The position numbers and the translations under genes are program-made. This document shows positions 1 through 10,926 of a DNA stretch of 64,000 bases, in pieces (positions within the stretch are counted from its first letter, which is position 1; each line of letters begins with the position of its first letter). Below the pieces are notes generated by a model. It ran no database searches and was not told the DNA's origin. It was given only the letters and a program-made list of their open reading frames with translations. Origin of the DNA: Siphonodentalium dalli (taxonomy: Eukaryota > Mollusca > Scaphopoda > Gadilida > Siphonodentaliidae); assembly GCA_032622095.1 (NCBI GenBank), contig CP136061.1, forward strand, positions 97,027,345-97,091,344, given 5' to 3'.

Positions 1-455
1 TTCGGAGAATTTCGCGATTTAACCTTGAATTGACAATTTTAAAGGTGAACGTCATGTCGGGTCACGATTTGACCCGTCCAAAACACTCCCCGGACAAAAG
101 TCACGACAAAAGTACCCGTCGAAATCCGCCCGGCTTTACCCGATTTGACCTTGAATTGACAATTTTGAATGTCAAGATCAGGTCAGGGTCATGATTTGAC
201 CCACCCGAAACACTCCTGGGACAAAAGTAACAGTAGGTATTAAATTTCGTTGAAATACTTCCGTTTTACCAGATTTAACCTTGAATTGATCTATTTGAAT
301 GTCAAAGTCAGGTCGGGATCAAGATTTGACCCGTCCAAAATACTCCCTGGAAATAATTTCCCCTAGGTATCAAATTTCGTCAAATCTGTCCGGCAGTTTT
401 GCCGGCCATAGCTAACAGACAAACAGACAGACAAATGTCCAAAATATATATTAAA
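1..455 (-). mobile_element. Helitron-like element, 5' part, with ~126-bp minisatellite core
   Basis: Three direct copies of a unit of about 126 bp start near 11, 139 and 265 (each begins with ATTTRACCTTGAATTGA and contains GATTTGACCC). They are followed by a CAGACAAA-type microsatellite (412-436) and an AT-rich end at 437-455. Read on the minus strand, this end (TATATATTTTGGACA, then the TTTG/TCTG microsatellite) has the same design as the 5' end of the better-defined Helitron at 15159-15952. The left end lies outside the window. The Helitron assignment is inference from that comparison; the tandem repeat is seen directly. Confidence 0.5.
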
Positions 456-848
456 CTAGCTGATGTATACTCGACTTCGTTCGGGCTATATAGGGATTTT
501 TTTGTGATCGCCTCCATCTGGACAGTACCCAGTATATACAGCGTCTGGCTAAACTATTGTTCAATTGGTCCAGAAACATGCCTATATCAGCACGTTCGAG
601 AACATGGTCCCACGTGAAATTGGACCCGTCCATATTGCTCCCGGGATCGAAGTAGTCATACACACAAATTTTTAGTCGGATCGGTCAAGGTCCAGAAACA
701 TGCCTATGAGCGATGTCAAGTTGACACGTTAAATACCATATCCGAGTCGGATCAGTCGAGCAGTGTTAGAGTCTATAACACATACACACATGCATTCATG
801 CATACACACATACATACAGACAGGTGTTCCAAAATGTATAATCGATAG
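456..848 (-). mobile_element. Short Helitron-like remnant
   Basis: CTAG at 456-459 is followed on the plus strand by a degenerate hairpin (ACTCGACTTCGTTCGGGC), so the minus strand reads hairpin, then about 12 nt, then CTAG. That is the layout of a Helitron 3' end. The far end (about 815-846) reads on the minus strand as TATACATTTTGGAACACC followed by a TCTG/TATG microsatellite, resembling the 5' end of the copy at 15159. No coding capacity is seen. The copy abuts the element to its left. Confidence 0.4.
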
Positions 849-917
849 CTACAACAATTCTATGGTAGATAGTTCACGGCCGACCTGATGCATGCATCTT
901 AGTTTTCTTGTTATAAA

Positions 918-2328
918 CTAGCAGGGCTAACCGGTGTTGCTCGGGTAAATAATTAGTATATTATTAGAGCCCCTTCAAGTAAATACAATTAACTATTAGT
1001 CACCGGAGGTAAACATCACGTATTGCATGACTCATTCTCACTCTGGATAAAGTTACCTCTACATCCTTTAAGTTGATAATAAACACTCTCTATTGCTAAT
1101 TATTAGTTGATATTTACGACATCTGGGATCAACGGAATCGATCCCATGACATCCCGTGTCAAAATACCTATGTGTGCCAATTTCTCACCTATCTTCTGCA
1201 TGAACTGATAATAAATTTCTTCATTGAGCATCTATGTTAATATAATTTATTAGCCCCCCCCCCTTTAAAGGGGTACTGTACGCCAAATGTTGTTGTTGGT
1301 TTCTATAGTCTCCGAGTCGGAGAATAAGGTAACAATTTTTCCATTATTTGAAAGTCTGTTGAGTACGAAGTCATGTTACGGATGACAAATTTACCGGAAT
1401 GCAAAAATACAAATTGTCGTTGTCGAGTAATTTTTGTAAAGTTTTCAACCAAATGAATCAAATAAAAGTTATATTATATGCATACTAGTCCCATATAATC
1501 ATTTAAGTTATTGTATCATCGCTAGTCAGTATGAGTGGCTTGAGTGTTCTCCCCGTATCATCATAATATTTTAAGCGATCGTGTGTGCGATCGGTTTAAC
1601 AATCCAGTATCCCTCAATTACTGTTTTTGATTACGGTAATTCGTAATTTAATTGACGCCATTTTATGGCTCCAGTCATAAATTCAATTTATATAAAATTA
1701 TTAACTTTTAAATTATTAAATTTTAAGATAGCCTATTAACCTGAGCGTTTACAGAATACATCTTCGACTCAAATTACTTATGTTTCTATATATTATCGAT
1801 ATTAGATCGTTGTTGTCACCGGAAATTTAATGAAAATGGCGTACAGTACCCCTTTAAGTCACCTGATGTCAAACGCGTCTATCCCATGCTATTTCCCCGG
1901 TCAGTTAACCACTGTGTACAAATTTCCCTACATATCGTCCAAGCTGATAACGACACCTGTCCGATGGTCATTGGTACTGTCCGGGTCAATTCACCCCTGT
2001 ATGCCAATTTCCAGCGACATAGTCCAACCATTTTGGGTACCTGTATATGATTAATTATTTAATTGTTTAATAGTGCCCCTTTAAGTCGTCTGATGCCAAC
2101 GACATCTATCACATGATACTCTCGGGTCAATTCACCCCTCTGAATAAACCTTGAACTACCAGATGACAACCATTTTGGGTATATAATTAATTATTTAGTT
2201 AAATTAATTATTAGTGTCCTTTTAAGACATATGACGTCAACGGCACATATTCAATGACACTACCAGCCGTTTGGTCGCCCATAGACAGACAAACAGACAA
2301 ACTAACAATAATGAGTTTTATATTAGTA
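918..2328 (-). mobile_element. Helitron-like element carrying a TTAA MITE
   Basis: CTAG at 918-921 with a decayed hairpin beside it (CCGGTGTTGCTCGG) gives a minus-strand 3' end. A CAGACAAA microsatellite at 2282-2303 followed by an AT-rich end gives the 5' side. Between them are diverged direct repeats (for example GCCCCTTTAAGTC at about 2073, with relatives near 1850 and 2215). A separate MITE at 1269-1853 interrupts it. The unit has no protein-coding potential and is probably non-autonomous. Confidence 0.42.
1269..1853. mobile_element. MITE with TTAA target duplication, 585 bp
   Basis: TTAA at 1265-1268 and 1854-1857 flanks a pair of 17-bp terminal inverted repeats (AGGGGTACTGTACGCCA on the left and its complement on the right). 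TTAA target duplications are known from the piggyBac and Kolobok superfamilies. The AGG start resembles the two TTAA elements at 13.5 and 17.5 kb. No transposase is encoded, so it is non-autonomous. The ends are seen directly; the superfamily is inference. Confidence 0.85.
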
Positions 2329-2600
2329 CTAGCTGTTGGGCCCGACTTCGTCCGGGCTGTTTCCCCTCTGCTTTCATCCGGACAAAAGTACCCATAGATA
2401 AGGGGGGGGGTCGGAAAAAAAATTCCAGGCACGTATGATCATTTTAATTTTTTCCGGTCTCGGACCACCCACCCACCCAATTTCTTCCGTTTCCGGCCAT
2501 TTTTTCCAGGCAATTTTGGACACCCACCCTTTTTTCCGTTTCAGGAATTTTTTTCCGGTCAGTTTTGGACACCCACCCCCTAAATAGTTTATTGCGCGAG
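2329..2600 (-). repeat. Helitron-like 3' end followed by degenerate direct repeats
   Basis: CTAG at 2329-2332 is followed on the plus strand by CTGTTGG and the hairpin GCCCGACTTCGTCCGGGC (2339-2356). On the minus strand this is a hairpin ending 10 or so nt before CTAG-T, again a Helitron-type 3' terminus. From about 2401 the sequence changes to diverged units of about 65 bp rich in TTTTTTCCGG and TTTTGGACACCCACCC. No 5' end was found, so the element looks truncated. Confidence 0.4.
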
Positions 2601-4700
2601 ATTTTAATAGAACAGTGCATTATGAAGATAACGATACTATTTGAATTTATCATATAACTGTCATTAATTAAGAAATTTTTCAACATAATCACATTTCTAG
2701 GGATAGGCAGAGTGCCAAAGTTTTTATTAACATTCATTTTCATAATATATAGTCACATGATCTAGTTACATAATCACATTTGAGTATTCTACAGACAACA
2801 TGGTACAACACATTTCAGATTATTTGATATTTTGATATTTGGTATGTGATATATTGCTTGAACCAAATTGTTTATCAAAACATGTGGAAATACAACTGTT
2901 CATCCCAGTTCATCCCAGTTTGAAGAATAATGCTAATACCAAACATAACCATGATATACCCGCATGACTCTTCTTGTGGCATCTCCGAAACCAGAACTGA
3001 TGAAACATGTTATAGCGTGTAATGGTAGGCTGGTAGCCACTGCCTGAAGTAATAGGCTTCGTAATAATTGGGAATAACATATGGATGGATAGCCCAATCT
3101 CACTTATTTTTTGCTCACGATATCAGTGACGATAAAATCTTTGTTACTGTGATTAATATTACAAGCTGATCCACATGACTTGGAAAACAATTTGAAATTG
3201 TTCAAGCTGGCCCGGCTGGCCTTCAATTTATATGTTAAGATTTTATGTTTTACGTTGTCAAAAGTCTATTTTATTCCATTATATATTATATCTTTATTTC
3301 CATGTCACATATGGTCAAGTGTGCTTTCATTTTATTGCTTATTTTCAGCTGAGTTCTGCATAGTTATTCTTATTTTGTTGTGTCAGTAGATGGAATCCTG
3401 ATTAAATTTTATTTTTCCAATAGCGCAGTTTCTTGTTCTATCAAAGTTGAATTTGGGTTATTGATGGCATTGTGCAACTGATCCAACTTCTGAATACCTC
3501 TATATATAGTATAGCATTGCTATTAACTATATATGACCTGTTTCTGTTCAAAACACATACAAATAACACTCCTAAACTACTATTTCTTTGGCTTCGGGTG
3601 TAAAAACTATTTGATTCGAGTTGAGGAACCCACCCATCAAAGCTCAGAGTGATCATATATCGATTTTTGAAGTTTGTTATCTCTCGAGATGTGTAATAAT
3701 ATGTGGCCAAGAAACACGTGGTCAAGCGCAGGGTCTCGGACAAAATTGTGGATGAAGATGGATAACTCTAAAATCAAGTGGTAATACGTAAAATTTCGTG
3801 ATACTTTAGTGATAATATGGCCATTCTTTGTTGAAAAAAATGTTGATAAATAACAAGTTTTGGGAAATTTGATACCACAGTTGACAGTGGTTAGCATTAT
3901 TTTGTTGCAATAAATCGATTCTGATAACTAAAGCGTATTTGTTGTTGTTGTATCTTGATTGTATGGGGACCGTCTGATCGGATTGAGTACCTTTAAATTA
4001 TTGTTTGCATTCTTTTTTGGTGTTTGTTTTTATAGTCGCCCCACTGATTCGTTTTCTTGACCTGTTTTCTTAGTCTGATCTTTTTCCTGTATCGACCATT
4101 GTTGAAGATCGAAATTATTTTTCTTATACTTGCACCCCTATAACACTGTTACATACATAGCAATTTTTTGTTTAGTTATGTATACCCGAAAGGAATAGCA
4201 TGATTACCGTCCCCAACTATATAAAGCAGGTTTTCTTCGTCAAACAAATTGCAGCAAGTGCTTAGAAATGCAGCATGCACGTCGTCCGCCAGAAATTATA
4301 AATTAAGATGATTTTCTGTGTTCAAGATACGCTCAAAACAACAAATCGTGGTGTGAAACTCACTCAATCTTTTCGATCATCCCGGGCGCGAAGACTACAC
4401 TCTCTACCCGGTCGCGACGTCCCATCGAAATTCAACAAGTCCCGTGCATGGATGTGGAGCAAGTCCCCGTAATGCAGGGAGAACGGTTTATGGCGGATTA
4501 GTCATGCGTGTTTACACGGGTCCTTATAAAAGCAAAATACAAGTTCAAATAATGGGAATATAACATATACAGTTCATAGGCATATGTATTCATGCTCAAA
4601 CCATTACTATGCGAAGTTTGGTGGAGTTCGTGTCGTTAATTAGTCTTTTGTTAGTTGTTTTGTTTAACGCATCGAAGAGCCGAACATTAATTATGTCACC
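2601..4700. other. Intergenic stretch without recognisable gene
   Basis: AT-rich sequence with only short random-looking open frames. The segment 3564-3690 is an inverted, diverged copy of 41505-41630, so at least that part is an interspersed repeat. No exon with flanking splice sites and no RNA gene was recognised. Confidence 0.5.
3564..3690. repeat. Interspersed repeat, inverted copy of 41505-41630
   Basis: Shared words include ACTATTTCTTTGGCTTC, GAGGAACCCACCCATCAAAG and ATCGATTTTTGAA, which appear reverse-complemented around 41510-41625. The ends were not resolved, so the family cannot be named. Confidence 0.6.
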
Positions 4701-4713
4701 GGTAATTACTTAA

Positions 4714-5232
4714 AGATGGATTAAATAATTTTTGTTAAATAGTTGTGTGGGTTTAAATAATAAATGTATGAACTGAAGACCCCTGTCCGGAAAGGCTTCT
4801 ATCAATTAATATTGATTTTATTTCGAATATTGTATTATGAAATGAGACGATTAATTGGGACACTTTATTTGTCTATTTTTAGAACAGACAATTCGGGTGA
4901 TACAGATTATAGCGACAGAGAGCATTATAGGCTGTTCATATGGCTACGTGCCGAACGTAAAATGTCCCAGATTGATTGGCTGAAATTGATTTATTCCATA
5001 GCTATAAACGGTTATGGGTATAATTAACGTTTATTTGTGACAAAATTACGCAATAAAATTTCTGGTATTTGTTAACAGTAACTACTATTGTTCGTTAGCT
5101 AAACAACCACACCTTTTTAGACCAGAAAATATTCGAAATAAAATCAATATTAATCGATAGATGCCTTTCCGGACAGGAGTTTTCGATTCAGATCTAATAT
5201 TTTATACCCCGGTAACTATATGATACATGTTT
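4714..5232. mobile_element. TTAA-type element, degraded copy
   Basis: This is a diverged copy of the element at 34400-34922. Both share the left end TTAA-AGATGGATTA, a long internal inverted repeat (CCGGAAAGGCTTCTAT near 4789 against ATGCCTTTCCGG near 5161), and the right-hand phrase TTTTATACCCCGGTAACTAT. The right TTAA end is lost here. No transposase. An open frame over 4764-5027 falls inside the repeat and is not considered a gene. Confidence 0.65.
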
Positions 5233-5364
5233 AAAAGAGATATGATAGTACAGTATAGGCTTATCTTTTATAAAACGAATAAATTATGTTTTCGGTGCCA
5301 ACTTTCGGTGCGAGTCCCGCACTTCTCACTCTCGCCATGTTACAGTGGAGGCTCGTCCGCTACT

Positions 5365-5460
5365 CAAGATTCAAGATTCAATACAGTTTATTAGATAATA
5401 AATGACAAAGTTATATAAACACACAACAGGACCCTAATTGATGCAGAGCTTGTTATATGG
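5365..5460 (-). repeat. Probable inverted 3' tail of a LINE or SINE
   Basis: On the minus strand the segment reads as an AATAAACTGTATTGAATCTTGAATCTTG end, that is, a polyadenylation-like signal followed by a short repeating tail, as commonly seen at the 3' end of CR1/Jockey-group retroposons. No reverse transcriptase remains attached. Low confidence because only the tail is visible. Confidence 0.3.
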
Positions 5461-5718
5461 AAGGGCCCTCATGGTAATATATTGCTCACATTCATTCTTA
5501 TACTTATAATAGGGGTGCAGTTTGTGGAGAAGAAATAATTAAGGTGTACCTGTACAAGGTCTAGTTCAGAGTGAGAGGTAATAAGGGGCCATGATAATAG
5601 GTGGGGCTGATGGGAGGGTTGGGGTGGGGTGGGGATATATTCACACTCATTTTTCATGGGTTGCAGCTTAATATTATGTTTGTAGCTCCAGGTTTAATTA
5701 ATATATACTAGGTATATA

Positions 5719-6975
5719 CTTGATACTTTTTGCAGATGACACAAATGCATTTTGTTCTGATAGAGATATCCACAAATTATTTAACAGAGTTAACACTGAA
5801 CTGGATTATATGAATCAGTGGTTTGCTGCTAATAAACTGTCATTGAACATTGATAAAACAAATTACATGCTTTTCACTAATTGTTCACTACCTGAGGTAT
5901 TACCAGTCCTAACTATAAACAATAAAAAATGTTAATAGAGTGGCAAATACCAAATTTTTAGGCATCACTATTGAAGACAACTTATCCTGGGACAAACACA
6001 TAAATTCATTATGCTCTAAACTTGCCAGTAATGTTGGAATCCTGAGGAAAGTCAGTGAATTTGTTCCTGCAAAAACTTTGAAAACCTTATACTTATCACT
6101 AATTATCCCCTACTTGACCTATTGTAACGCAATATGGAGCTCGACTACCAAAAAGAACCTAACCAAAATCAGAAAACTACAGAAGAATGCCCTTAAAATT
6201 ATCTCAAATGATACAAGTGATATTATGACTTATTGTAAACTAAACAAACTACTAATATTTGATGATATTGGTAACATGCAGCCCATTAGAATACTACATG
6301 ATTATCATATGCATGCACTACCGGATTCGTTATCAAAATTACTCACACATATTGAAGATATCCATAGCTATAATACCCGCGCAAAAACAAAAGGTAATCT
6401 TTATCATGAATTCAAAAGGACTAAAAACTCAAAAAGTGCAATCTCAAACAAAGCGCGAGAATTATGGAATAGCCTCCCTGCAGACTGCACACTACGCATT
6501 AAAATTAGTAGCCCAGGATACATTAAATATTTAAAAGATTACTTTATAAGAAAACGAGTACAATAATTCAGCCGTATCAATGGCCAATTCTAAACTTAAA
6601 TCTGAAAGTATAAACTAAACTACCACATATCTCAAACCTAAATGAGGTCCACTGATTGTACGGCCACATCCTTGATATTCACATAAAACATTTTAATTTG
6701 TTCTTGGAGTTGACTTAATATATATACTTTATGAGCATCGCCCAACATATTATGCACACCATGTAATCTTGCGCCCCCCCCCCCCCACCAGCCCCAACTC
6801 TCCCCAATCCTTGCACCTACCTGCACTCAGTTTATATTCATTATTGTATTTATCATGCTATTATAGGGCTCTGGCCCATAAGCCATGCCTTCTACAGAGC
6901 CCCGTTGTTATTGTGTATAATATGCATAATTTAATTTATCAAATAAAAATCACTTCAGTTCAGTTCAGTTCAGTA
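5719..6975 (+). pseudogene. LINE reverse transcriptase fragment with 3' UTR and tail
   Basis: The frame opens in the catalytic reverse transcriptase motif (ILFADDTNAF, the FADD box), continues through NKLSLNIDKTNYMLF, and after a stop/frame change at about 5936 continues as TKFLGITIEDNLSWDKHI and SLIIPYLTYCNAIW, the thumb and C-terminal region of Jockey/CR1-group LINEs. Coding ends at 6566. A non-coding 3' UTR follows, then AATAAA and a four-unit TTCAG tail at about 6953-6973. The palm domain and endonuclease upstream are missing, the usual 5' truncation. A frameshift splits the remaining frame, so the copy is dead. A run of 13 C lies at 6774-6786. Confidence 0.88.
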
Positions 6976-7219
6976 CTATGACTCATGTGATAAGGATATA
7001 TTGGATGGTTACTTGTATAACTGGTTTAATGTTAATGCTTTGTTTCTTTGGTGACTTTTCAGATATTTTTATTCTGGCTAAGATTAATAAAGATAAAAAT
7101 GCATGTTTAAATGTTAAATATTAGATAATTATGTTATATTATTCCTTTATTTTCCAGATAGCTTGGCACAGATGACCACTTAATGACTTATAATAAAGCA
7201 GCTATGTGTTGTACTTATT

Positions 7220-7510
7220 TATTAAGTACTTCTTCAGATATTTAGGATAGGTTTGGTCAATTTCAATTCGGAGCTTGCAGTCATTTGGGAGTTCGTTCCA
7301 CAAACATCTTGCTCTGGTTGATATAGTTTTCCTTGCTTTAGTTGTTCTCCTGTATTCACAATATAGATTTGAGTTTGCTTTAAATGAGTATTATGATCAT
7401 GAATTTCATTCAACTCAGTGAACAGTGATAATGATTTTGGGAGTTTCTTTTGTTGAAAATCATGTAAAATTTTAATCATCTGCATATTTCCGATATCCCT
7501 TATTAATAAA
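7220..7510 (-). pseudogene. Second, older fragment of the same LINE family, reversed
   Basis: The minus strand encodes IGNMQMIKILHDFQQKKLP and NEIHDHNTHLKQTQ, which aligns with GNMQPIRILHDYHMHALP and EDIHSYNTRAKTKGN in the LINE at 5719-6975. Only the last part of the reverse transcriptase C-terminus remains, with later frame damage. It lies about 250 bp upstream of the DALRD3 start, in the opposite orientation. Confidence 0.75.
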
Positions 7511-7693
7511 AGATTGTTTTCTTTACAGATGTACTTTTCTATAGCATAATGTAGCTATTGATTTATTCTGTATTTTTTCGGAGTCTGTGTCAAGATGCGA
7601 CCGCTCTGGGGAGGACTCAGTGAGATTTGTTATTTTACAAATTGACGGTAGACGTTTGAACTGGAGGTTGCAGTTCTCAAACAGTTTTCTGCC

Positions 7694-7774
7694 TTATAAA
7701 GAAACGCGCAATGTGAAAAATGCTCGAGATGGGCACTTTTAATACTAATTTCCACTTCCGCTGTAAACAACGCC
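7694..7774 (+). promoter_or_regulatory. Possible core promoter and 5' leader of DALRD3
   Basis: A TATAAA word sits at 7695-7700, 75 bp before the first in-frame ATG. The frame upstream of that ATG is closed by TAA at 7697-7699, and no earlier ATG exists in frame. The region 7580-7775 is locally richer in CpG (ACGCGCAATG, CTCGAG, TTCCGC) than its surroundings, as is common at housekeeping promoters. The start of transcription cannot be placed from sequence. Confidence 0.3.
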
Positions 7775-7951
7775 ATGCGGAAATCGTCCATGTTCGCCAA
7801 AACTGTAGGGGATTTTGATAGAATTCTCTGTCAACTTTGCGCAGATAATAGTATAGATGACACCAAAGTACACATTATTAAAAAGATTAAAGACTTCAAG
7901 TCGGGCGATCTCGTAGTACCTCGGGGGTGTATGCAAAACTTGGGTGAAAAT
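7775..7951 (+). CDS. DALRD3: DALRD3 exon 1 (start codon, 59 codons)
   Basis: Begins at ATG 7775 (MRKSSMFAKTVGDFDRIL); the frame is closed by a stop at 7697-7699 with no other ATG between, although Met6 is an alternative start. The donor is GAAAAT|GTAAGT at 7952. It ends in phase 0, matching exon 2. The segment IIKKIKDFKSGDLVVPRG corresponds to the N-terminal region that in DALRD3 precedes the long linker. No signal peptide or membrane segment, in keeping with a cytosolic tRNA-binding protein. Confidence 0.82.
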
Positions 7952-8052
7952 GTAAGTGATCACGTTCTATAAAAAAAATGTACTGGGTAAATTTCGTACC
8001 AGCACTCCTCGACCTCCTCTCATCACAGGGGTTTGACAAGATGATAGTAAAT

Positions 8053-8212
8053 AATTGCTATTACGACTGTTATACATCTATCTGACCGCTGTGACTTACA
8101 TTTAGCATAGCATTGGCAATATGACCTTATGTTCTCTTTATTTCACCGCGACGGCAGGTTTCATTTGCGAAGCGTTTTCTGTCGTCTCCGTGAAGGCGCC
8201 AGGTAACGGGGT
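8053..8212. repeat. Left arm of an old inverted repeat (partner 20680-20840)
   Basis: The words TTTCATTTGCGAAGCG, CTCCGTGAAGGCGCCAGG and AGCATTGGCAATATGACC recur reverse-complemented, with few changes, at 20680-20840. With all nested elements removed, the two arms would enclose only a few hundred bases. They therefore look like the terminal repeats of an ancestral element that later received every insertion between 8.2 and 20.6 kb. Ends and target duplication were not resolved. Confidence 0.6.
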
Positions 8213-8271
8213 CCGGGCAAAATTGTACACATAAAATAAAAGGGCCGAGGAATCTCTGCCGTTTACATTAG

Positions 8272-9252
8272 CAGGTCGGGCACAGGTGCCAAATGAGCTA
8301 AATAGCTCATTTGAGCTCACATAGCTAAATCAAGCTAAATTTTTAATGTGATTTAAGTCCATTTCCTCAGTTCAACACATGCATCAAATTATCGCATTGC
8401 GAATTTACATTCATTAGTTAGACCCCATGTCAAGCTTCACAGAAACTCATTCCGTACAAGTAATTAAAACAGCAGTGGCGTGATCAAAGGCAATTTGATT
8501 AACACTTTTAGGAGAATGATTAAACTTCTTTTTGAACTTACAAATTGTGTTTATAAAACTGCCGCTTCTGCATATTAATTTACCTGTAATATATTTCTGA
8601 ATGTTAAGGACACAAGGTTACAATGTCTTGTCCGACTGGATAAACCACGGGCATCGATTTACGATAAATTGTTTGCCGAACGTACACTGATCTGCCATTA
8701 AGAGAAGAAAAAATACGGAAGCGCGAGTGGTCAGTACATTCATATTTTACGCATTGTTTACTGTGTCTTCTATTGTGTCGATGTGGTAAAAGCGCGTGGC
8801 TTTCCGTATCTTCCAACCAGTGAAATTCAATTAAAATCATGCTTATAAACACATAGACGGAGCCTGTTTTGAGCAGCCAATCAGAACGTTTGTTTCATTT
8901 TATCTTAGGATAAGCTTAGACATAGCGGAGCGAATCTGACACAGCACGATTTGCCGACTGAAAAGTCAATTTAAAACTATTTTAACTCACGAATTTTAAT
9001 GAAAACATATGGATAAATCCTTAAGCAAATGTCATGTAAAAGATATCAAGACTGTTGTGAGTAGATGAGCACACGATGTATTTGTGAAGCTCAATACTAG
9101 GTTGGTCCAGTAGAAATAAATTCGCAATGCGATATTTTGATGTACGCGTTGAACTGAGGAAATGGACTTAAATCACATTAAAAATTTAGCTCGATTTAGC
9201 TAGGTTAGCTCAAATGAGCTATTTAGCTCATTTGGCACCTGTGCCCGACCTG
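8272..9252. mobile_element. Terminal-inverted-repeat element inside the end of hAT-A, 981 bp
   Basis: Long terminal inverted repeats of about 140 bp begin with CAGGTCGGGCACAGGTGCC at 8272 and end with its complement at 9252. ATTAG is duplicated at 8267-8271 and 9253-9257. The unduplicated form of the site survives at the other end of hAT-A. The repeat contains a self-complementary GAGCTAAATAGCTC word. No coding potential. The superfamily is unclear: the CAG start suits several, and a 5-bp duplication was read. Confidence 0.75.
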
Positions 9253-9257
9253 ATTAG

Positions 9258-10176
9258 TGCTGAAACGGATATCCGGTTATCCGGTTGACAACCGATTAAC
9301 CGCTATATAATACTAGCAATAGGCAACCCCGAACAAGAACGATAACTCGCGTATTTCCGGAAGTCGGTAAATGATGACATCACAGGAAATCTCCAGAGTC
9401 TCGTGACTGAAGGTAATTGTAAACACCGCTATTTTAAGCAATTACGTGTCCTTTTCCAATAAAAATAGCACAATTCGGCAGCGGATAGAATATCCTTTGT
9501 TTACCAAACTAAAAAGCCGCGAAAATATTTGTGAAAATAGTTTTGTTGAAATCGTGAAAATACTCCGAATTTGAAACTTTCTGACCACCTCGATTGCTAT
9601 CGATTACGCTTCATTGCTCACTGGTACAGTAAGTTAAAAAGTAAAAAGTTAGCAATAAAAAGCCGTATTTCGATCATCGCGCTGGTCCTGGGTTCAAAGG
9701 AAAAAATATGTTTTTAAATGCCATGGGGAGATCACTCTATTTGTAGTATTACCAGCTAATGTAGTCACATGATTAAAACATGGCGGCCCCATGAACATAT
9801 TAATGATCGTACATAAACAAATGTATTTGAAGTGAATAGTAATGTATTCTGCTGACCATTTTGCCTTTATTTGAATGAAATTGGTTGATTGAGAAGATCT
9901 GATTTATCTTAGCCACTTTATTGTGTATTATGCCATAATTAATGATATTTTAACTTGAAATTTAACTTGTTTAAAAATAAAAAATTCAGTCAACAATTGA
10001 ATTAGGCCTACATGTATGACATACGATACATGTGGTGTAATACATGAAGGTATCCCCCCCCCCCCCCCCCCCCCTTCGGTATGCGGGATTCAGGGTGTTT
10101 TGAAGCCGTACGCAGGATTCATACCCCCAAGTTGACTGGTATTCGGGTTGGTTGAAGCAAAACATCTTGGACACAT
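9258..10176. other. Internal sequence of hAT-A, no gene recognised
   Basis: AT-rich DNA between nested elements. A run of 21 C at 10054-10074 may be variable or an assembly limit. No exon or transposase motif was found. Confidence 0.4.
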
Positions 10177-10185
10177 GTTTGAATG

Positions 10186-10917
10186 GGGCCGTGACTACCC
10201 GCCCCTGAGACAACCCGCCCCCTTTCACTCAAGACAACCCCCCCCTGACAACCCGCCCCCTAAAATCATTTAGCGGTAATTAGTGGCTAATTAGGACGTG
10301 TGACGGGATTATGAGATGTTTGTTTAAAGAAACTTGCCAGGTTGTTCTTTATAGGTTTTTATTTGATGTAACAACATGGACAACAAAAAACGGTATATAG
10401 GCTAATATGAATATGAAAGTGAACGAAGATTAAAAACAAAATTTAATAAGTTTAACAAACGAACAATGATTAATTTGGGGCTGCTGCTGGATGTCTGCCA
10501 GTGCATTGTGATGGTCTCTTCTTTCGTCTCGCACCTCCAAATCGCAGTGAATGCAAGGAAACATGCTTGCAGAATGAAGATAACCTACACTCAAGAGATA
10601 ATATACCCAGTTCCGTCAGCATCATTCAAAGGCTGTTTGTATACTCACCTCCAATCAAACATATAACATACTGTAGACACAATATACATATAGAAATATG
10701 GAGATTTGTGAAGAGGATTAATTGGACAACAAGCAAAATGCTTTGACATAATTAATGAATAAACACATGTTTTGTTGGTCAAAATCTTTAATAATATATC
10801 ATCAAAGAACATAATCACTATTAACAATTTCCGGACAACCCACCCTTATTTATCGGGACAACCCGCCCTGAAAATAGCAGAGGGGCGGGTTGTCTCGGGG
10901 CATGTAGTCCCGTTCCC
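10186..10917. mobile_element. MULE-like non-autonomous element with 9-bp duplication
   Basis: GTTTGAATG is present at 10177-10185 and again at 10918-10926. Between them, the left end GGGCCGTGACTACCCGCC and the right end (reverse complement GGGAACGGGACTACATGCC) form imperfect inverted repeats that continue as GAGACAACCCGCCCC on both sides. A 9-bp duplication is characteristic of Mutator-like elements; an 8-bp reading (hAT) is possible because a G is shared. The interior has more ACAACCCGCCC copies (about 10246, 10856) but no transposase. Confidence 0.7.
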
Positions 10918-10926
10918 GTTTGAATG

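Noticed and set aside
10054-10074. C21 run as a functional G-quadruplex
   Set aside because: A homopolymer in a low-complexity region; more likely a length-variable tract or assembly limit. Similar C runs occur at 6774-6786 and 39778-39791.
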